Shown here in pieces: positions 51,905 to 59,947 of a DNA stretch of 64,000 nt. Numbering within the stretch: the first letter of the stretch is position 1; every line of letters begins with the position of its first letter. The DNA comes from Fischerella sp. PCC 9431 (GTDB lineage: Bacteria; Cyanobacteriota; Cyanobacteriia; Cyanobacteriales; Nostocaceae): the NCBI RefSeq assembly GCF_000447295.1, contig NZ_KE650771.1, positions 5,328,147-5,392,146 on the forward strand, given 5' to 3'. The position numbers were made by a program, and so were the translations under genes. The notes under the pieces were generated by a model. That model did no database searches, was not told the origin of the DNA, and saw only the letters and a program-made list of their open reading frames with translations.

Positions 51905-53347
51905 ATGTGGTCTGAATTAACAAAAGCGATCGCTCACATCAATATTCCTGCTGATTGGCTCGGCATTAGAGTAGTTAAAGAAACATTCTTTCATCGTGCT
52001 GTCCGTGATGGCTTACCCCGACGTCACGGTAAATCTGCCACCACAGGAGCCATGCTGGAAGTCATGGTTGACGGCTGTATCGGCTATGCAGCGACTAATT
52101 CTCTTCAACTGACAAGTTTACAAAACGCTGCCGAAAAGGCGTATCAACAAGCACTTGCAGCAAAACAGTGGTGGATACATCCGTTTCAAGCTGCTAGCGA
52201 ACGTCCCAAAGTAGTTGGTGAATACGTGTCGCCATTCTTGGAACCACTAGATGCTTTAGGGACTGGGGAAATTAACGATTTGCTTGTTCGTATTTGCAAA
52301 ACCCTGAAAGTTTCCGAGCAAATCGTCAAAACTACCGCAGGCGCTAATACAGGCGAACGAGAAACATGGTTTGTCAGCAGCAACGGTTCAGAAGTTTATC
52401 AAAAATTTCTGTTTCTTAGTACCCATTATGGAGCGATCGCCCAAGATGGAGCGATCGTGCAGCAGCGTACTAATAACGGTTGGGAAGCGAATTATTTCCA
52501 AGGAGGTATGGAATTACTCGAACCAGATAACCTTTGGCAAAAAGTTCAGCAAATAGGACGGAGTGCGGTAGAACTTTTAACAGCACAAGAATGCCCAACC
52601 ACACGGACTAATTTAGTGTTAGCTCCAGACCAAATGATGCTCCAAATTCATGAAAGTGTGGGACATCCCCTAGAATTAGACAGAATTTTAGGTGATGAGC
52701 GCAACTACGCTGGTGGTAGCTTTGTCAACAAAAATGATTTTGGGGTTTTGGTGTATGGTTCTCCCCTGATGAATATCACTTTTGATCCCACTGTACCTGG
52801 TGAATCAGCTAGTTATGGTTACGATGACACTGGTGCTGTTGCCACACGAGAATATTTAATCAAAGAAGGTGTGCTATTGCGGGGTTTAGGTAGTTTAGAA
52901 AGCCAAAAAAGAGCAGGTATTCCGGGAGTAGCTTGTGCGCGTGCTTGTTCTTGGAACCGACCCGCGATTGATCGCATGGCAAACTTAAATTTAGAACCAG
53001 GTAACGCTTCATTTGCGGAAATCATTGCTGACATAGAACACGGCGTTTACATGGAATCTAATCGTTCTTGGTCAATAGACGATCGCCGCTATAAATTTCA
53101 ATTTGGTTGTGAGTACGCTAAATTAATTGAGAATGGAAAACTAACCAAAACCTTGCGTAATCCTAACTACCGAGCTACTACTCCAGAATTTTGGCACAGC
53201 TTAACCAAAGTCGGGAACTCCTCAACCTGGGAAATGTATGGTACTCCCTACTGTGGTAAAGGAGAACCAAATCAAGCTATTTGGGTAGGACATGGTTCAC
53301 CTGTTTGTCTATTTACCAACGTCGAAGTATTTGGCGGCGACACGTAA
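51905..53347 (+). CDS. tldD: TldD-family metalloprotease subunit
   Basis: A 480-residue protein of the TldD/PmbA family. The zinc-binding motif HESVGHPLELDR (about residue 258) fits the HExxxH of catalytic TldD. A downstream EPGNASFAEIIADIEHGVYM and a C-terminal GKGEPNQAIWVGHGSP complete the family pattern. With TldE it forms a heterodimeric protease that degrades unfolded peptides or trims modified peptide precursors. No peptide natural-product gene is adjacent here. An ATG at 51905 is used; no clear ribosome site is seen. Confidence 0.9.
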   Translation: MWSELTKAIAHINIPADWLGIRVVKETFFHRAVRDGLPRRHGKSATTGAMLEVMVDGCIGYAATNSLQLTSLQNAAEKAYQQALAAKQWWIHPFQAASERPKVVGEYVSPFLEPLDALGTGEINDLLVRICKTLKVSEQIVKTTAGANTGERETWFVSSNGSEVYQKFLFLSTHYGAIAQDGAIVQQRTNNGWEANYFQGGMELLEPDNLWQKVQQIGRSAVELLTAQECPTTRTNLVLAPDQMMLQIHESVGHPLELDRILGDERNYAGGSFVNKNDFGVLVYGSPLMNITFDPTVPGESASYGYDDTGAVATREYLIKEGVLLRGLGSLESQKRAGIPGVACARACSWNRPAIDRMANLNLEPGNASFAEIIADIEHGVYMESNRSWSIDDRRYKFQFGCEYAKLIENGKLTKTLRNPNYRATTPEFWHSLTKVGNSSTWEMYGTPYCGKGEPNQAIWVGHGSPVCLFTNVEVFGGDT

Positions 53348-53384
53348 AGATGATTGGGCATCGGGCATTGGTTATTCTCCCCGC

Positions 53385-53535
53385 ACCCTGCTCCCTGCTT
53401 CCTTGTCCTCCTTGTCCCCCTTGCCTCCCTTCTCTTACCAATTTTTAATTTTTAATTTTTAATTTTTAATTGATAAGTCCCCAATCCCCGATCCCCGATC
53501 CCCGATCCCCAATCCCCGATCCCCGATCCCCCCAC
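53385..53535. repeat. STRR cluster before tldE
   Basis: Three kinds of tandem repeats follow one another: CTCCTTGTCC-type pyrimidine repeats (about 53390-53425), TTTTTAA heptamers (53440-53470), and CCCCGAT/CCCCAAT heptamers (about 53480-53530). The last block ends 6 bp before the tldE ATG, so no ribosome binding site can be recognised. Confidence 0.85.
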
Positions 53536-54882
53536 ATGAACAACCAGGAACTCACTGCTTTAGAAGTCAGCTTTAACCAACTGATAGAAACTTTGTTGCT
53601 GAAAAAAGCAGCAACAGAAGAATTTACTGTGAAATTAAATAGCGAACGCAGTCAATTTACTCGCTTTAATCATGCCAAAGTCAGACAAACTGGTATAGTT
53701 GCTGATGGCTGGATTGACCTAACATTGATGCAAGATCAGCGCAGTAGTTTTCGACAAATTCCTTTTACTGGAAATTGGGAAATAGATTGGGAAGTCACAT
53801 ATCATGCTTTGCAAGAATTACGCGCCGAACTGTCTTTTTTACTTTTAGATCCCTATTTAGTATTACCATCAGGAAAAAATACTAGTCGAGAAGTATATTC
53901 TGGTAATTTATTGACTCAAGAAAAAGTAGTATCAAATGTTCTAGAATCAGTCACAGAATTAGATTTTACAGGCTTTTATGCTGGTGGAGTTGTGGTTAAT
54001 GCTTATGCTGATTCTCAAGGACAAAAACACTGGTTTGCAAGTGATTCTTTTACCCTAGATTATTCTATATTTGACACCGAAGGAAAAGCTGTTAAAGGTA
54101 TATTTGCTGGTAGTGATTGGCATCAACAAGCTTATATCAACAAAATTCAAGAAGCAAAAAAGCAATTAGAATTACTGGCTCGTCCAGTTAAGCAGTTACC
54201 ACGCGGACAATATAGAACTTATTTTGCCCCAGAAGCAGTTGAGAATTTATTAATGATGCTTTCTTGGGGTGCTACCAGCGAAGCTGATCTACAACAAGGA
54301 AATAGTGCTTTAGCTGCTCTTTCGCGTCAAGAAAAACAACTTTCTTATAAGTTTAATCTCAAAGAAAACTTTCGACGGGGGACAGTACCACGTTTTAATG
54401 AATGGGGAGAAATGACAGCCCTAGAATTACCAATTATTACTCAGGGAAGATTAGTCAATACTTTGATAAATTCTCGCACCGCCAAAGAATATCAAAAAAC
54501 TGCTAACGGTGCTAATAGTTATGAATCTTTGCGATCGCCAGAAATAAGTCCAGGAAGTTTAGAATTTGCTCAAATTTTGCCCAGTTTAGATACGGGATTA
54601 TATGTATCAAACTTACATTATTTGAATTGGAGCGATCGCCCTACGGGTAGAATCACAGGTATGACCCGCTATGCCTGTTTTTGGGTAGAAAATGGCGAAA
54701 TCATCGCACCAATAGAGAATTTGCGGTTTGATGATAGTCTTTATCGCTTCTGGGGTGAACATTTACTCGATTTCACCAATTTTCAAGAGTTTATCCCCGA
54801 AGTCGGAACTTATGAAGGTCGGCAACTAGGAGGTAGTATGGTTCCTGGGATGTTAGTGGAAGATTTTACATATACCTTGTAA
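53536..54882 (+). CDS. tldE: TldE/PmbA-family protease subunit
   Basis: Starting at the ATG at 53536 the protein has 448 residues. An upstream in-frame start would add 22 residues encoded by heptamer repeats and is rejected. The family architecture is recognisable: ERSQFTRFNHAKVRQTG near the N-terminus, then GRLVNTLINSRTAKEY and a C-terminal RFWGEHLLDFTNFQEF...GGSMVPGMLVEDF. It lacks the HExxxH motif, as expected of the non-catalytic partner of TldD. Confidence 0.85.
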   Translation: MNNQELTALEVSFNQLIETLLLKKAATEEFTVKLNSERSQFTRFNHAKVRQTGIVADGWIDLTLMQDQRSSFRQIPFTGNWEIDWEVTYHALQELRAELSFLLLDPYLVLPSGKNTSREVYSGNLLTQEKVVSNVLESVTELDFTGFYAGGVVVNAYADSQGQKHWFASDSFTLDYSIFDTEGKAVKGIFAGSDWHQQAYINKIQEAKKQLELLARPVKQLPRGQYRTYFAPEAVENLLMMLSWGATSEADLQQGNSALAALSRQEKQLSYKFNLKENFRRGTVPRFNEWGEMTALELPIITQGRLVNTLINSRTAKEYQKTANGANSYESLRSPEISPGSLEFAQILPSLDTGLYVSNLHYLNWSDRPTGRITGMTRYACFWVENGEIIAPIENLRFDDSLYRFWGEHLLDFTNFQEFIPEVGTYEGRQLGGSMVPGMLVEDFTYTL

Positions 54883-55105
54883 GGTAATAATGTGTATCAA
54901 CTATTTCACAAAAATTTTCTTTGATCTAAAGATTAAAATCCCACCCATGATCTCTGGGTTGCGGGTAATTCTAGTGAGGTTTTGCATAACTGTTGTTGCT
55001 TGTGCTGTTTCATCCATCTTAATCCCTATTAATAATTGAAACTTGACAACAACTTGAGACGCAGCGATTAAGCTAGAAAATAGGAATATCAACAGGGAGA
55101 CAAAT

Positions 55106-56080
55106 GTGAACAGTATAGTTCACTGGCAACAACGAGTAGGGAATCAAAGAGACTGGGTATGGCGGGGTTGGCAAACTCGCTATACTTATATTCGCTCTAG
55201 CCAAAATCACCACAACTCAACTCCCCTCATTTTGCTGCATGGGTTTGGTGCTTCCATAGGACATTGGCGACACAATTTAGAAGTGTTGGGAGAACACCAC
55301 ACAGTCTACGCGCTAGACATGTTGGGTTTCGGTGCTTCCGAAAAAGCTTGTGCAAATTATAATATTCAGCTTTGGGTAGAACAGGCTTATGACTTTTGGA
55401 AAACATTTATCCGTCAGCCTGTAATCTTAGTGGGTAACTCCCTTGGTTCGCTGGTTTCCTTAGCTGCTGCTGCTACTTATCCAGAGATGGTGCAAGGTGT
55501 GGTGATGATGAGTTTACCAGATCCATCTTTAGAGCAAGAAGCAATTCCTGCTTTTCTGCATCCTGTTGTTGCCACAATTAAAAATATGGTGGCTTCACCA
55601 TTATTAATGAAACCCCTATTTTATTTTGTTCGCCGACCAAATATGTTACGACGTTGGGCTGCTCTTGCCTACGCCAATCCAGAAGCGATCACCGATGAAC
55701 TAGTAGAAATCTTAGCAGGACCTCCCCAAGACAGAGGTTCGGCACGTGCTTTTAGTGCTTTATTTAAAGCAACAATTAGCGCCAATTTTGGCATGAGTGT
55801 CAAGTCAATGTTGCCTAACTTAACAATTCCTATGTTGTTAATTTGGGGACAAAAAGATAAATTTGTGCCACCAGCCCTTGCTAATGAATTTGCTCAGTAT
55901 AATGAGAATTTACAATTGCTAAGTCTAGAAGATGTCGGTCATTGTCCCCACGATGAAAATCCAGAAATTATCAACCAAGCAATTTTAGATTGGATTAATT
56001 CACTCTCGCGATCGCCAAAACAAAATAACTCTAACTTGAAAATAGTAATTGGGGATCGGGATAAAGATTTCCACAGTTGA
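55106..56080 (+). CDS. Alpha/beta hydrolase
   Basis: A 324-residue hydrolase starting at a GTG (55106) with AGGGAGA upstream. The motifs are LLHGFGASIGHWRHN (oxyanion), GNSLGS (nucleophile Ser), LIWGQKDKFVPP (acid) and DVGHCPHDENP (His). The cap region and the sequence around HGFG resemble cyanobacterial and plant plastid hydrolases related to pheophytinase or chlorophyll dephytylase, but the substrate cannot be fixed. The last 20 residues run into low-complexity sequence. Confidence 0.82.
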   Translation: MNSIVHWQQRVGNQRDWVWRGWQTRYTYIRSSQNHHNSTPLILLHGFGASIGHWRHNLEVLGEHHTVYALDMLGFGASEKACANYNIQLWVEQAYDFWKTFIRQPVILVGNSLGSLVSLAAAATYPEMVQGVVMMSLPDPSLEQEAIPAFLHPVVATIKNMVASPLLMKPLFYFVRRPNMLRRWAALAYANPEAITDELVEILAGPPQDRGSARAFSALFKATISANFGMSVKSMLPNLTIPMLLIWGQKDKFVPPALANEFAQYNENLQLLSLEDVGHCPHDENPEIINQAILDWINSLSRSPKQNNSNLKIVIGDRDKDFHS

Positions 56081-56147
56081 TTGAACAAAGCAAAAGTAAA
56101 AAGTTAAAAGGTAGGGTATTATCTTTTTACTTTTGACTTTTTACTTT

Positions 56148-56507
56148 CTAGCCAATCGTAACTTGATTGGTATCAACAGCAGTCGCCCCATTCACATTTC
56201 GCGCCACAGAAACCATTTTATTGAGAATGTCTTGGCTAGGAACTTTACCTTTTAACACCACAGTACTACCAGTTTGAGCTACCCAAAGAGTATCGATATC
56301 ATCTAACTGATTATCTTGGTCAAATGCTAGCGCTACACGCTTGGCTAAACCACTCTGATCATACTCTCCATTCAAGCCCATCCGTTCTGGAGCAATTTGT
56401 TGAGTAGCAGCAGGTGCAGCAGTCTGTTGTTGTGTCACTTGGGGAGCAGGATTTACTTGAGCATTTTGTGGTTTTTCTAATCCAAAAAGTCTTTTTAACC
56501 AACCCAT
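56148..56507 (-). CDS. BON-domain protein
   Basis: A 119-residue protein. A short N-terminus (GWLKRLFGLEKP) and a Gln/Ala/Pro-rich linker (about 15-40) precede one BON domain (about 50-118, LAKRVALAFDQDNQLDDIDTLWV...VVLKGKVPSQDILNKMVSVARNVNGATAVDT). BON domains bind phospholipid or peptidoglycan-associated partners. AGGAG is 9 bases before the ATG at 56507. A T/A-rich hairpin between 56093 and 56147 separates it from the convergent hydrolase gene. Confidence 0.85.
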   Translation of the reverse strand: MGWLKRLFGLEKPQNAQVNPAPQVTQQQTAAPAATQQIAPERMGLNGEYDQSGLAKRVALAFDQDNQLDDIDTLWVAQTGSTVVLKGKVPSQDILNKMVSVARNVNGATAVDTNQVTIG

Positions 56508-56668
56508 AAACTTTGTCTCCTATAAGGTCTAACTCTTTGCACTATAAAAACTAAAACATAGGATTTACATCTATCTATGTTCTGATGTTGAGTTTGAAAG
56601 ACTGATACTATGGGATGAAAATTTGTGATCTTTGTGTCTTTGTGTCTTGGTGGTAAATAACTCTTGAA

Positions 56669-57214
56669 CTATTGTTGTTTATTCATATATCGAAATATCG
56701 CTGCAATATTACGCGCATCATCAATACCACGATGATGTGTGCCTTGTAATTCTATTCCCAAATGTTGCAAAGCTTGCGCCATACCAAATTTTTGCGACGT
56801 ACCACAATATTCTGAAAATTCCTTTTTAATATTTCTATGTTCTGAATTAAAAGGATAGGGAACATTGTGAAATTTATAGTCTCTGAGAAACTGGTTTTTA
56901 TCGTAATCTCCCCAAGAACAAAAAGTATGATTAGGAAATGAATATATCCATTCTTTGAAATGAGGAATTACTTCTGCAAATTTCGGAGCAATATCTACAT
57001 CTTGCTGGCGAATAGTAGTTAATTCTGTACAAAAAGCCGTAAGTTGTGGATGTCTTACAGGCTGAATAAATTGCTGATATTCTGACTCAATTTGCCATGT
57101 TGAGCCATTCAACATCACTGCACCAATTTCAATAATTTCTGTTTCATGCCTGGGAATACTATTATCGTTAGAACAGGTAGCCTCTAAATCAACTATAAGA
57201 AAATATCGAGTCAT
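56669..57214 (-). CDS. DEDDh 3'-5' exonuclease (ERI1-like)
   Basis: A 181-residue RNase T/DnaQ-type exonuclease. The catalytic motifs are VDLEATC (Asp9, Glu11), CSWGDYDKNQF (Asp about 103) and HHRGIDDARN (His and Asp). The form VDLEATC...IIEIGAV resembles the ERI1/3'hExo subgroup that trims structured RNA. No other domain is fused. The start is an ATG at 57214. Confidence 0.88.
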   Translation of the reverse strand: MTRYFLIVDLEATCSNDNSIPRHETEIIEIGAVMLNGSTWQIESEYQQFIQPVRHPQLTAFCTELTTIRQQDVDIAPKFAEVIPHFKEWIYSFPNHTFCSWGDYDKNQFLRDYKFHNVPYPFNSEHRNIKKEFSEYCGTSQKFGMAQALQHLGIELQGTHHRGIDDARNIAAIFRYMNKQQ

Positions 57215-57342
57215 TCGATTTTAGATTTTGGATTGGCTCCACCGATAAATTGGGTGGCTTATAGTTTCAAAGAAATTGTGGTTATGTTGTAAATTCAAAT
57301 TACTAAATTATAATCACATCTCAAAATATTCTTGACAATAAA

Positions 57343-57819
57343 TTAAATATGTGTATTAAATGTAGACGAAAAAGGTTTAACCCAACCTTGTTGGATAGCT
57401 GTATCAAGAGCGATCGCAGCTAATTTAAACCACAGCACACCCTCGAAAGTCAAAACCACAAACGGTAGCACATCACCAGCAAAAGCAATACCAACATCAA
57501 TCTGAGCTAATCCTCGTACCAAACCGAAGGCTAACACTCCTCCAGCCTTGAGATGTGGGTTTTGGTCCAGACGAATGATATAACGATAAGTAACGCCAAA
57601 TAGCAACCCAGAGAAACTAGCGATCGCGCCACTTAGTAGAAACTGTAAATTGAAGAGCTCAACTGCTAGAGTGCGAAGTTCAGCAAAATATTTTGCTAAA
57701 ACCAGGTTGTTAACCAACGAAGTGATCAAAAAAGCTGAGAGTAAACACAAAGCTGCCAAAATCCCAGCTTTAATAGATTCTAAACGTTCTGCCATTAAAT
57801 TATCTGAAATATTATTCAT
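57343..57819 (-). CDS. Cyanobacterial membrane protein, unknown
   Basis: A 158-residue protein with four to five hydrophobic segments (about 17-35, 60-80, 92-110, 118-140). The N-terminus is LMAERLESIKAGILAALC, and the central part AIASFSGLLFGVTYRYIIRLDQNPHLKAGGVLAFGLVRGLAQID. This pattern is familiar from uncharacterised cyanobacterial proteins. The role is unknown. Confidence 0.75.
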   Translation of the reverse strand: MNNISDNLMAERLESIKAGILAALCLLSAFLITSLVNNLVLAKYFAELRTLAVELFNLQFLLSGAIASFSGLLFGVTYRYIIRLDQNPHLKAGGVLAFGLVRGLAQIDVGIAFAGDVLPFVVLTFEGVLWFKLAAIALDTAIQQGWVKPFSSTFNTHI

Positions 57820-57847
57820 TCACAAGCTGGGGTGGGAGACAAAACAA

Positions 57848-57945
57848 TTAAAAATTAAAAATTAAAAATTAAAAATTGGGAACAGGGACAAGGGGGACAA
57901 GGAGGACAAGGAGGACAAGGGAGCAGGGAGCAGGGAGAATGCCCA
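57848..57945. repeat. AATTAAA and GGGGGACAA/GGAGGACAA tandem repeats
   Basis: Four AATTAAA-type heptamers are followed by nonamers GGGGGACAA and GGAGGACAA and by AGCAGGG heptamers. The nonamers match those in the DMT coding linker at 30140-30186. A reading frame across them on the minus strand is not a gene. Confidence 0.85.
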
Positions 57946-58034
57946 ATCCTCGATGCTCATTGACCAACCAACAACCAATTCCCAGTATTATAAATATTAG
58001 AGTAGTTTTGTAAAATAAGTTAAGAAGTGCAACT

Positions 58035-58124
58035 ATGGAGATTTTGACACTAGGATGGGTTTCGCTACTGGCTGTTTTCACCTGGTCAATTGCAATGGTA
58101 GTTTGGGGTCGTAACGGATTGTAG
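58035..58124 (+). CDS. petN: Cytochrome b6f subunit VIII (PetN)
   Basis: A 29-residue single-span protein starting [15 protein letters not shown] and ending VVWGRNGL, the typical PetN sequence. It is an essential small subunit of the cytochrome b6f complex in the thylakoid membrane. It has normal length. Another small gene starts 7 bp downstream. Confidence 0.95.
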   Translation: MEILTLGWVSLLAVFTWSIAMVVWGRNGL

Positions 58125-58131
58125 AGGTATC

Positions 58132-58293
58132 GTGGAAAGTCCACTCCTGAGTATTTTAGCTTTGGTTGCTCTGGTGCTATTAGTAGTAGTTACCGGAGGA
58201 GTTGGTTATCTAACGCTAGCTGATTGGCGCGATCGCCGTCTTCAAGAACAAGAAAAACGCGAAATTCGACGCAGCAATCCGAAGCGGCGATGA
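58132..58293 (+). CDS. 53-residue membrane protein downstream of petN
   Basis: A GTG start at 58132, 7 bp after the petN stop, opens a 53-codon frame. An N-terminal membrane segment (about 5-29, rich in Leu and Val) is followed by a highly charged tail (DWRDRRLQEQEKREIRR). The frame, tight linkage to petN and membrane topology suggest cotranslation with petN. The function is unknown; I infer a small thylakoid protein. Confidence 0.7.
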   Translation: MESPLLSILALVALVLLVVVTGGVGYLTLADWRDRRLQEQEKREIRRSNPKRR

Positions 58294-58317
58294 AAATCTA
58301 CAACAACTAGAGACGCT

Positions 58318-58352
58318 TCAACAGTTATCAGTTGTCAGTTATCAGTTATCAG
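58318..58352. repeat. CAGTTAT heptamer STRR
   Basis: Five imperfect copies of CAGTTAT/CAGTTGT. They are flanked by inverted GAGACGCT/AGCGTCTC arms (about 58309-58317 and 58393-58402), so the block can form a large hairpin after the petN operon. Confidence 0.7.
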
Positions 58353-58449
58353 ATTTATCTGTGTTGGCTAATAACTTATGACTGATAAAAGTGGAGCGTC
58401 TCTATAGGTTATATGTTTGGTAGTAGATTTTGACTTTAATAGACAAAAA

Positions 58450-58626
58450 TTATTGCTTTTGGTAGTAATCCCAAACTAATGCAATCAGTACTGCTAAACC
58501 AGTAATTGCCAAAGCGTGGAGAGGGTTTTGTCCTTGACTGACTGCAAAGGATGTAACTACACCAGCACCCAAAGCAGCAGTAACAGCAGCAGTAACCAAG
58601 TCAGATTTGGAATTGCGATTATACAT
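58450..58626 (-). CDS. 58-residue small membrane protein
   Basis: A complete frame with ATG at 58626 and AAAGAT upstream. The product starts MYNRNSKSDLVTAAVTAA and has two hydrophobic segments (about 8-30 and 38-53), ending in DYYQKQ. The composition is natural and a lone charged N-terminus precedes the helices. Function unknown. It is transcribed towards petN and lies in a separate transcription unit. Confidence 0.65.
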   Translation of the reverse strand: MYNRNSKSDLVTAAVTAALGAGVVTSFAVSQGQNPLHALAITGLAVLIALVWDYYQKQ

Positions 58627-58788
58627 ATTTTATCTTTGAGGATCGATGAATTGATTCAATTAGTGGCTGTTATATCTCCCTCAAAGTAACATCCTGTTTT
58701 TCGGATTTTGACCTTTTAATAAATATCGCAATTAAGCTTTACTTTTGCTTACAAAGTAAATAAAAGTTAAGGAAAAATTTAATTTGAG

Positions 58789-58843
58789 TTTGTAGTAAGC
58801 ACTTTAGTGCTTGAAGATTGTAGGACTAAAGTCCTCACTACAA
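58789..58843. repeat. GTAGTAAG-type double-hairpin repeat
   Basis: TTTGTAGTAAG and CTCACTACAA form the outer stem. GCACTTTAGTGC and GGACTAAAGTCC are the inner palindromes. The first half is identical to the copy at 15490. Confidence 0.75.
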
Positions 58844-59157
58844 CCCACATTCCGCAGGTAAGTTGAAAAATCTTGGATTTTCCATAACCCAGATATAACA
58901 ATGCTTTCAGGTATTTGACCTCTATTCTGAATTTTGCGATCGCAACTGAGTTGAGAGTCAAAATCAATCTTATTGACACTATTGTCAATAAACTTAGTCT
59001 GTTTGACCTTGAATACTTCTATGACCCCCCATAGATGATAAAAAGCCTGAAGTGTTTGTGGAAGTTGAGTTTTAGCAGTTTTAGGAAAATTCAGATTTTG
59101 GCGAAGCTACCTGCGGAGAGCAAATTTTTGAGTATATCTACTCATGCGGAATATGGG
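58844..59157. mobile_element. Candidate MITE with CCCACATTCCGCA ends
   Basis: CCCACATTCCGCA at 58844-58856 is matched by TGCGGAATATGGG at 59145-59157, a 12 of 13 inverted repeat. Subterminal TCCGCAGGT (58851-58859) and ACCTGCGGA (59109-59117) form a second inverted pair. The 314-bp interior has no transposase. It could be a deletion derivative of an insertion sequence. Confidence 0.45.
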
Positions 59158-59255
59158 CTACAAATGTATTTATCCATCATCATTAATACAATTAACCATT
59201 AAACACTTAACTATTTGCCTTAAAATTTATCTGAGGCAATTGTGTAAAATTTCTA

Positions 59256-59771
59256 TTATTGTTCTGTGTCGTCTGTTGTTTGAGTATCATCTTGACCATC
59301 AATTTTCGCGACATTCCCCGATTTTACCCAACCTTCTTGATCACTATTTTCTAAACGAATTTTTTGCCAATCATTATCGCTGCTTTCTTCTAAAACTATG
59401 ACTTTTTGATTAAAAGCAGCTCCTCCAACACGTTCAGCGTCGGGAGTTGGTTCTTTTCGTAAACGTAAGCCTTGTTTCCAGGTTACACGCGCTTTATATG
59501 CTCCCGGTGGTAGTGATTCTGGTGATTCCTCTGGCTTAGGCGTTTCTTTGGGAGTTGATGAAGATTTTTCTAAAGAGACTTGATTAGTTTTTGGTGTTTG
59601 AGATTTTGGTGCTTGTGTTTTTACCAGAGGTTGATCATTGGCATAAATTGGTTTAGGTGGCGGTGCAGAAACTCGATTCATAAAATACAGCGCCATAGCA
59701 AACCCACCACCAATTAAAATCGCGATCGCCAATATAAATCCGAATATATATTTAAATACTTGAGTCAACAT
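59256..59771 (-). CDS. Membrane-anchored SH3b protein
   Basis: A 171-residue protein. One N-terminal membrane segment (about 8-31) precedes a Pro/Ser/Thr/Lys-rich spacer (about 35-92). An SH3b domain (about 95-155) has KQGLRLRKEPTPDAERVGG and WQKIRLENSDQEGWVKSGN. The tail is acidic. Such domains usually bind peptidoglycan or peptide ligands. The start is an ATG at 59771. Confidence 0.85.
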   Translation of the reverse strand: MLTQVFKYIFGFILAIAILIGGGFAMALYFMNRVSAPPPKPIYANDQPLVKTQAPKSQTPKTNQVSLEKSSSTPKETPKPEESPESLPPGAYKARVTWKQGLRLRKEPTPDAERVGGAAFNQKVIVLEESSDNDWQKIRLENSDQEGWVKSGNVAKIDGQDDTQTTDDTEQ

Positions 59772-59947
59772 AATTTAAAACTTCGGCATAATTTATAGAT
59801 GTATTTTTCGTATTTTTTTGGGAGATCGGGGAAAGGGGATTGGGGATTGGTATTCTCCCTACTTCCTGATCCCTTCCCTTCCTTGTTAAAAGTCTCCACG
59901 ACGAATAAACTTGATTTTCAACTACTTACTAACCAAACTACAACTCG

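Larger units (their letters stand above)
58627..59255. other. 629-bp spacer with repeat and candidate MITE
   Basis: It contains a GTAGTAAG-type double hairpin (58789-58843) followed immediately by the candidate element 58844-59157. No frame here looks coding. The first 160 bp should hold the promoter of the 58-residue gene. Confidence 0.55.

Noticed and set aside
57869-58144. Minus-strand frame of 91 codons
   Set aside because: It is antisense to petN and runs into tandem repeats; petN is certain.
58779-59401. Frames in the spacer between the 58-residue gene and the SH3 gene
   Set aside because: They overlap the palindromic repeat and the candidate MITE and overlap the SH3 gene antisense; no ribosome sites.
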